Assembly: GCA_902779505.1 (NCBI GenBank)
Contig: CACZBZ010000003.1
Span: 1-64,000, forward strand
DNA from: an uncultured Lachnospiraceae bacterium
GTDB lineage: Bacteria > Bacillota > Clostridia > Lachnospirales > Lachnospiraceae
Length of the DNA stretch: 64,000 bases
Reading direction: 5' to 3'
In this document: positions 63,173 to 64,000 of the stretch, piece after piece
How positions within the stretch are numbered: position 1 is the stretch's first letter
Layout: each line of letters starts with the position of its first letter
The notes under the pieces: generated by a model
What the model was told of the DNA's origin: nothing
Databases searched by the model: none
Seen by the model: the letters and a program-made list of their open reading frames with translations, nothing else
Translations under genes and position numbers: made by a program

Positions 63173-63931
63173 CTACTTCTTCATTCTGTATACCGGGTCG
63201 GCAGGATAGCCGCCCTTAAGCTTCTGCATGCAGTTTTGCAACGCCTCTCTGCTGTTTTTCCAGTCGGCATCTTTATTCTTGTAATCGAATTTTTCCACCA
63301 GCCAACTCACATCCTCATATAACCTTTCAAAATTCTTTTCCATCACAGGGAAAAAAGAATCGGCAAAGGCCTTCTGCTTATCTTTGGACAAATTGGCCGA
63401 AGCATAATCAAGAAGATCCGCAAAATGAGGAAGACAAAATCCCTTTCCTTCTTTTATCCTTCTTGAAAAATCCTCATCTTTAAGGTACATATCGAAAAAA
63501 GTACGCATATATCGATCGTAATGATCCTTAAAACTGTTGCATATAAAGCAGGTATCTTCAGAGGAATATATCCAGGCGCTTACGCTGTTGGCCCCTTTGA
63601 CCCTGCTCCTTTTAAGCATGGATCCCGTCTTTTCCGGACTAAACTTCTTCATCGCCTCTTTCATTTCCTCATTCACACGCTTCATGTGCGTCTTCATGAT
63701 CCAGGCATTACCCAAGGTGTTGCCGTAATCATACATATTCTTAAAATGCCTTCTGCAAAAGCCCGCCTTATCGGTCTTATCTCTTATATCGCTCTCCATA
63801 TATGAGGATTCGTTGCCCAGCACAAAATCCATCAGATCCTGTTCTATGCTTCTCTCAATATTGCAAAAAGGGCATTCGTCGCCGGCATTTACCGCATCAT
63901 TGATTGGGATATTGTATAGTTTTTCCTTCAT
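63173..63931 (-). CDS. DUF6062-like cysteine/histidine-rich protein
   Basis: 252 residues, no signal or membrane helix. Two similar metal-binding-type modules are visible: ECPFCNIE with GFCRRHF, and TCFICNSF with GFCLPHF (CxxC ... CxxH). The pattern matches a family I recall as DUF6062; function unknown. The C-terminus is basic (YPADPVYRMKK). A start at MKEKLYNIPI is supported by AGGAG upstream. The window ends ~70 bases beyond. Confidence 0.78.
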   Translation of the reverse strand: MKEKLYNIPINDAVNAGDECPFCNIERSIEQDLMDFVLGNESSYMESDIRDKTDKAGFCRRHFKNMYDYGNTLGNAWIMKTHMKRVNEEMKEAMKKFSPEKTGSMLKRSRVKGANSVSAWIYSSEDTCFICNSFKDHYDRYMRTFFDMYLKDEDFSRRIKEGKGFCLPHFADLLDYASANLSKDKQKAFADSFFPVMEKNFERLYEDVSWLVEKFDYKNKDADWKNSREALQNCMQKLKGGYPADPVYRMKK

Positions 63932-64000
63932 GATTACTCCTTTGCAGATATATATTTCCCGCTGATAAGAAGGAATAAGGATATTACAAAAATGACAAGA

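Overview
The window looks like chromosomal DNA of a butyrate-forming Lachnospiraceae bacterium close to Butyrivibrio. The evidence is a thl-crt-hbd-bcd-etfB-etfA cluster in the gene order described for Butyrivibrio fibrisolvens, a phosphotransbutyrylase/butyrate kinase pair, Gram-positive style ribosome binding sites and sigma-A promoters, and several small families (DUF6062-, DUF5721- and DUF6715-like) that I associate with Lachnospiraceae. These are judgements from recognition, not from a search. Almost every gene is on the minus strand. The exceptions are one SDR reductase (31.7-32.4 kb), the argG/DUF1294/LytTR block (41.1-43.5 kb) and one small gene at 44.5 kb. I see no prophage, insertion sequence with a transposase, or CRISPR array.

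Layout, left to right. 0-0.4 kb: the 5' end of a 16S rRNA gene preceded by tRNA-Ser(UGA) and a strong promoter. 0.46-2.7 kb: an AraC regulator coupled to a MATE exporter. 2.8-8.4 kb: an operon ycxB-like, tsaB, rnz, membrane protein, tsaD, rimI, tsaE, ispD, which holds the t6A tRNA modification set. 8.4-11.7 kb: tex, and ribU under an FMN riboswitch. 11.75-12.31 kb: a gene-free transcription unit on the minus strand with its own promoter, a c-di-GMP-I (GEMM) riboswitch aptamer, about 300 nt of further structured RNA and a terminator. This is the most interesting object in the window. 12.4-20.1 kb: ptb-buk-secA-prfB and three small genes. 20.1-21.6 kb: mtnA and a 177-bp near-palindrome. 21.6-27.9 kb: the acetyl-CoA to butyryl-CoA operon. 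28-31.4 kb: long HPF, a DnaA-box cluster, an NlpC/P60 hydrolase and trxB. 31.7-40.9 kb: an SDR, a frameshifted comEC, comEA, an orphan solute-binding protein, argD, argB, argJ and a GNAT protein. 41-45 kb: argG, DUF1294, a LytTR regulator, DegV and a DUF5721-like gene. 45-49.7 kb: carB-ridA-eamA-orf81. 49.8-57.1 kb: valS-fapA-folC-small ORF-zinc ribbon/TPR. 57.2-64 kb: a repeat lipoprotein, a GH13 amylase, a nuclease-helicase, an HPr-like protein, asnA and a DUF6062-like gene.

How the genes fit together. The six-gene operon reduces two acetyl-CoA to butyryl-CoA, and the separately transcribed ptb-buk pair turns this into butyrate and ATP. Arginine synthesis is arranged as two divergent units (GNAT-argJ-argB-argD and argG) around a shared intergenic region with repeated TTATGCAA motifs. 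RNA-level control is prominent: an FMN riboswitch, a c-di-GMP riboswitch, and hairpins before the MATE, carB and asnA genes that may control those genes.

Start codons were moved inward from the longest reading frame wherever a Shine-Dalgarno sequence and family length supported it (MATE, tsaE, tsaB, ribU, DUF975, buk, mtnA, thl, hpf, SDR, comEA, ridA, amylase).
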